The notes under the pieces were generated by a model. It made no database searches. It saw nothing but the letters and a program-made list of their open reading frames with translations, and was not told the origin of the DNA. Positions 20,533 to 21,447 of a stretch of DNA of 21,447 bases are shown in pieces. The DNA is from a virus. The translations under genes and the position numbers were made by a program. The stretch lies in the IMG/VR virus record IMGVR_UViG_3300024346_000607, positions 1-21,447 of that record; one strand, 5' to 3'. Numbering within the stretch: the stretch's first letter is position 1; each line of letters starts with the position of its first letter.

Positions 20533-21447
20533 ATGGCAAATGATTTTGTAAATGGAATAAAAGACGCTAGTGATTATATCAATAGAACAACTGTTGACAT
20601 TCCTACTGGTGCTGATATAGACCTAAATTCTGGTACTGTAACAGCTCAAACACAAGCGTACAGCTTGAAAGAAATCATTTGTAGCCTACTAGCCGGAAAC
20701 GGCATAAAACTCCCAAATTTGCAAATATGCTTAAAGATTAACATAGGTAGATTAATACCTGAGATACCTGCAGGCTTGGAAGATTTAAAAGATGCATTAC
20801 AAGAAGCAGAAAATGCATTAGACGAATTTATCGCACACACTAACATTGATAATGCACTAGGAAGATTAAATGCAGCCATAGCAGAATTTGCGGCTATTGC
20901 TAATATGATTAACTTCTGTGGTACACCAGTTGTTCCACGTGCTATTCCAAATGTATTAAAAGATGCAATGGGAAGTTTTACAGGTGCTGGTAAAGATATA
21001 CTTGATACATTAGGTCAAATTGCAGATGGCGATATTGGTGGATGTATTGGCACTGATGGTAAATTTAATCCAAACTTATTTACAGGTGGACTATTACAAA
21101 AACTAGGAGGACAACTTAACAACCTAGCAAATTTACCAGATGCAGTCAAAAATAATATTATAAATGATTTGAATGCATTTAAAAATGATATTGGAAACTT
21201 AATTGAATTTGAAAACAATTTTGCAGGTACAGAATCAGGCGGACAAGGTGGTAGTTTATTTGCACCTCAAGAAAGAACTAATACAGGTGTTGGTGTTGCA
21301 ATAGATACAGATAACATGACACTTGCAAAAAGTCAACAGTATGCAAGTAACTTACAATCAGTTTATAATAGCTTAAAAGGTTACGATGTTGATAGTGATG
21401 GGAACAATATATTTCATTATCTATTAGAACCTGAAATGATTAATAGG
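20533..21447 (+). CDS. probable baseplate/tail structural protein (3' truncated by window)
   Basis: Open from ATG 20533 to the right edge (305 codons, no stop). The N-terminal about 60 residues are followed by a Pro-flanked helix (IPEIPAGLEDLKDALQEAEN) and long helical stretches with amphipathic Leu/Ile/Ala pattern. Gly-rich turns and Cys residues (C50, C67, C135) are scattered. The segment SGGQGGSLFAPQERTNTG marks a flexible link to a further domain. It follows the PAAR gene directly, so a hub or wedge-associated structural protein is likely. No catalytic motif (for example lysozyme) is visible in the part present. Antisense ORFs over it are shadows. Confidence 0.65.
   Translation, partial: MANDFVNGIKDASDYINRTTVDIPTGADIDLNSGTVTAQTQAYSLKEIICSLLAGNGIKLPNLQICLKINIGRLIPEIPAGLEDLKDALQEAENALDEFIAHTNIDNALGRLNAAIAEFAAIANMINFCGTPVVPRAIPNVLKDAMGSFTGAGKDILDTLGQIADGDIGGCIGTDGKFNPNLFTGGLLQKLGGQLNNLANLPDAVKNNIINDLNAFKNDIGNLIEFENNFAGTESGGQGGSLFAPQERTNTGVGVAIDTDNMTLAKSQQYASNLQSVYNSLKGYDVDSDGNNIFHYLLEPEMINR

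Noticed and set aside
20594-20621. TTGACA with TATAGA inside the last structural gene
   Set aside because: Internal to a coding region with no gene start downstream within reach; 4/6 -10 only.
1-21447. tRNA genes, CRISPR arrays, insertion sequences, attachment sites
   Set aside because: Gaps are all under 75 nt and nearly every base is coding; no cloverleaf, repeat-spacer pattern, transposase or long direct repeat was seen.

Overview
The window is a gapless stretch of a tailed-phage genome of the T4-like (Straboviridae/Kyanoviridae-like) myovirus type. It is AT-rich, genes overlap by a few bases or sit a few bases apart, and all but one lie on the + strand. The T4-type replication genes (UvsW helicase, gp61 primase, gp41 helicase), the class Ia ribonucleotide reductase with its glutaredoxin, the PD-(D/E)XK exonuclease, the PAAR spike-tip protein and many small proteins that resemble conserved marine T4-like phage families point to a marine myophage. 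A host such as a low-GC marine bacterium (SAR11-like or picocyanobacterial) is plausible. No photosynthesis or other host-diagnostic gene is present, so the host cannot be fixed. The longest non-coding gap is about 73 nt. I see no tRNA, CRISPR array or insertion sequence.

Layout: 2-3930 is a replication/recombination-type block. It holds the C-terminal part of UvsW, two conserved unknowns, a possible gp62-like clamp-loader subunit, a 2OG-Fe(II) oxygenase-like protein, a zinc-finger protein, a 30-residue membrane miniprotein and a 194-residue protein that reads as a stripped-down bacterial DnaE (Pol III alpha) polymerase core. A lone minus-strand gene (3905-4276) follows, then a probable structural gene (4340-5173) and the primase-helicase pair gp61-gp41 (5183-7596). 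From 7635 to 14946 is a long run of mostly unknown, probably virion-associated genes. It includes a protein with ligase-type KxDG/EG motifs, a DUF6356-like small protein, a coiled-coil plus membrane-helix protein, a very basic protein, an acidic protein, a structural protein with a probable inserted domain and an SGNH hydrolase. Several of these carry N-terminal L-x-E sites like those cut by the T4 prohead protease. Then come the exonuclease (14965-15654), a gene that appears frameshifted near its start (15685-16175), the nrdA-nrdB-grx operon (16233-19947), and a baseplate/tail-like group (LSm-like, PAAR, partial structural protein) running off the 3' end.

Two promoter classes explain the interleaving of modules. 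T4-type late boxes (NATAAATA followed by C) stand in five gaps before structural or unknown genes. Host-type sigma-70 promoters (TTGACA, 17 bp, TATAAT-like) stand before the metabolic genes, often inside the 3' end of the previous gene: before the zinc-finger gene, gp61, gp41, the exonuclease and nrdA. Two of the sigma-70 promoters place the predicted transcription start exactly on the A of the ATG, suggesting leaderless mRNAs. The most interesting single item is the miniature DnaE-like protein, with its apparent catalytic Asp set but no room for thumb, PHP or beta-binding domains. All coordinates and motif positions were read by eye; no database search was possible.
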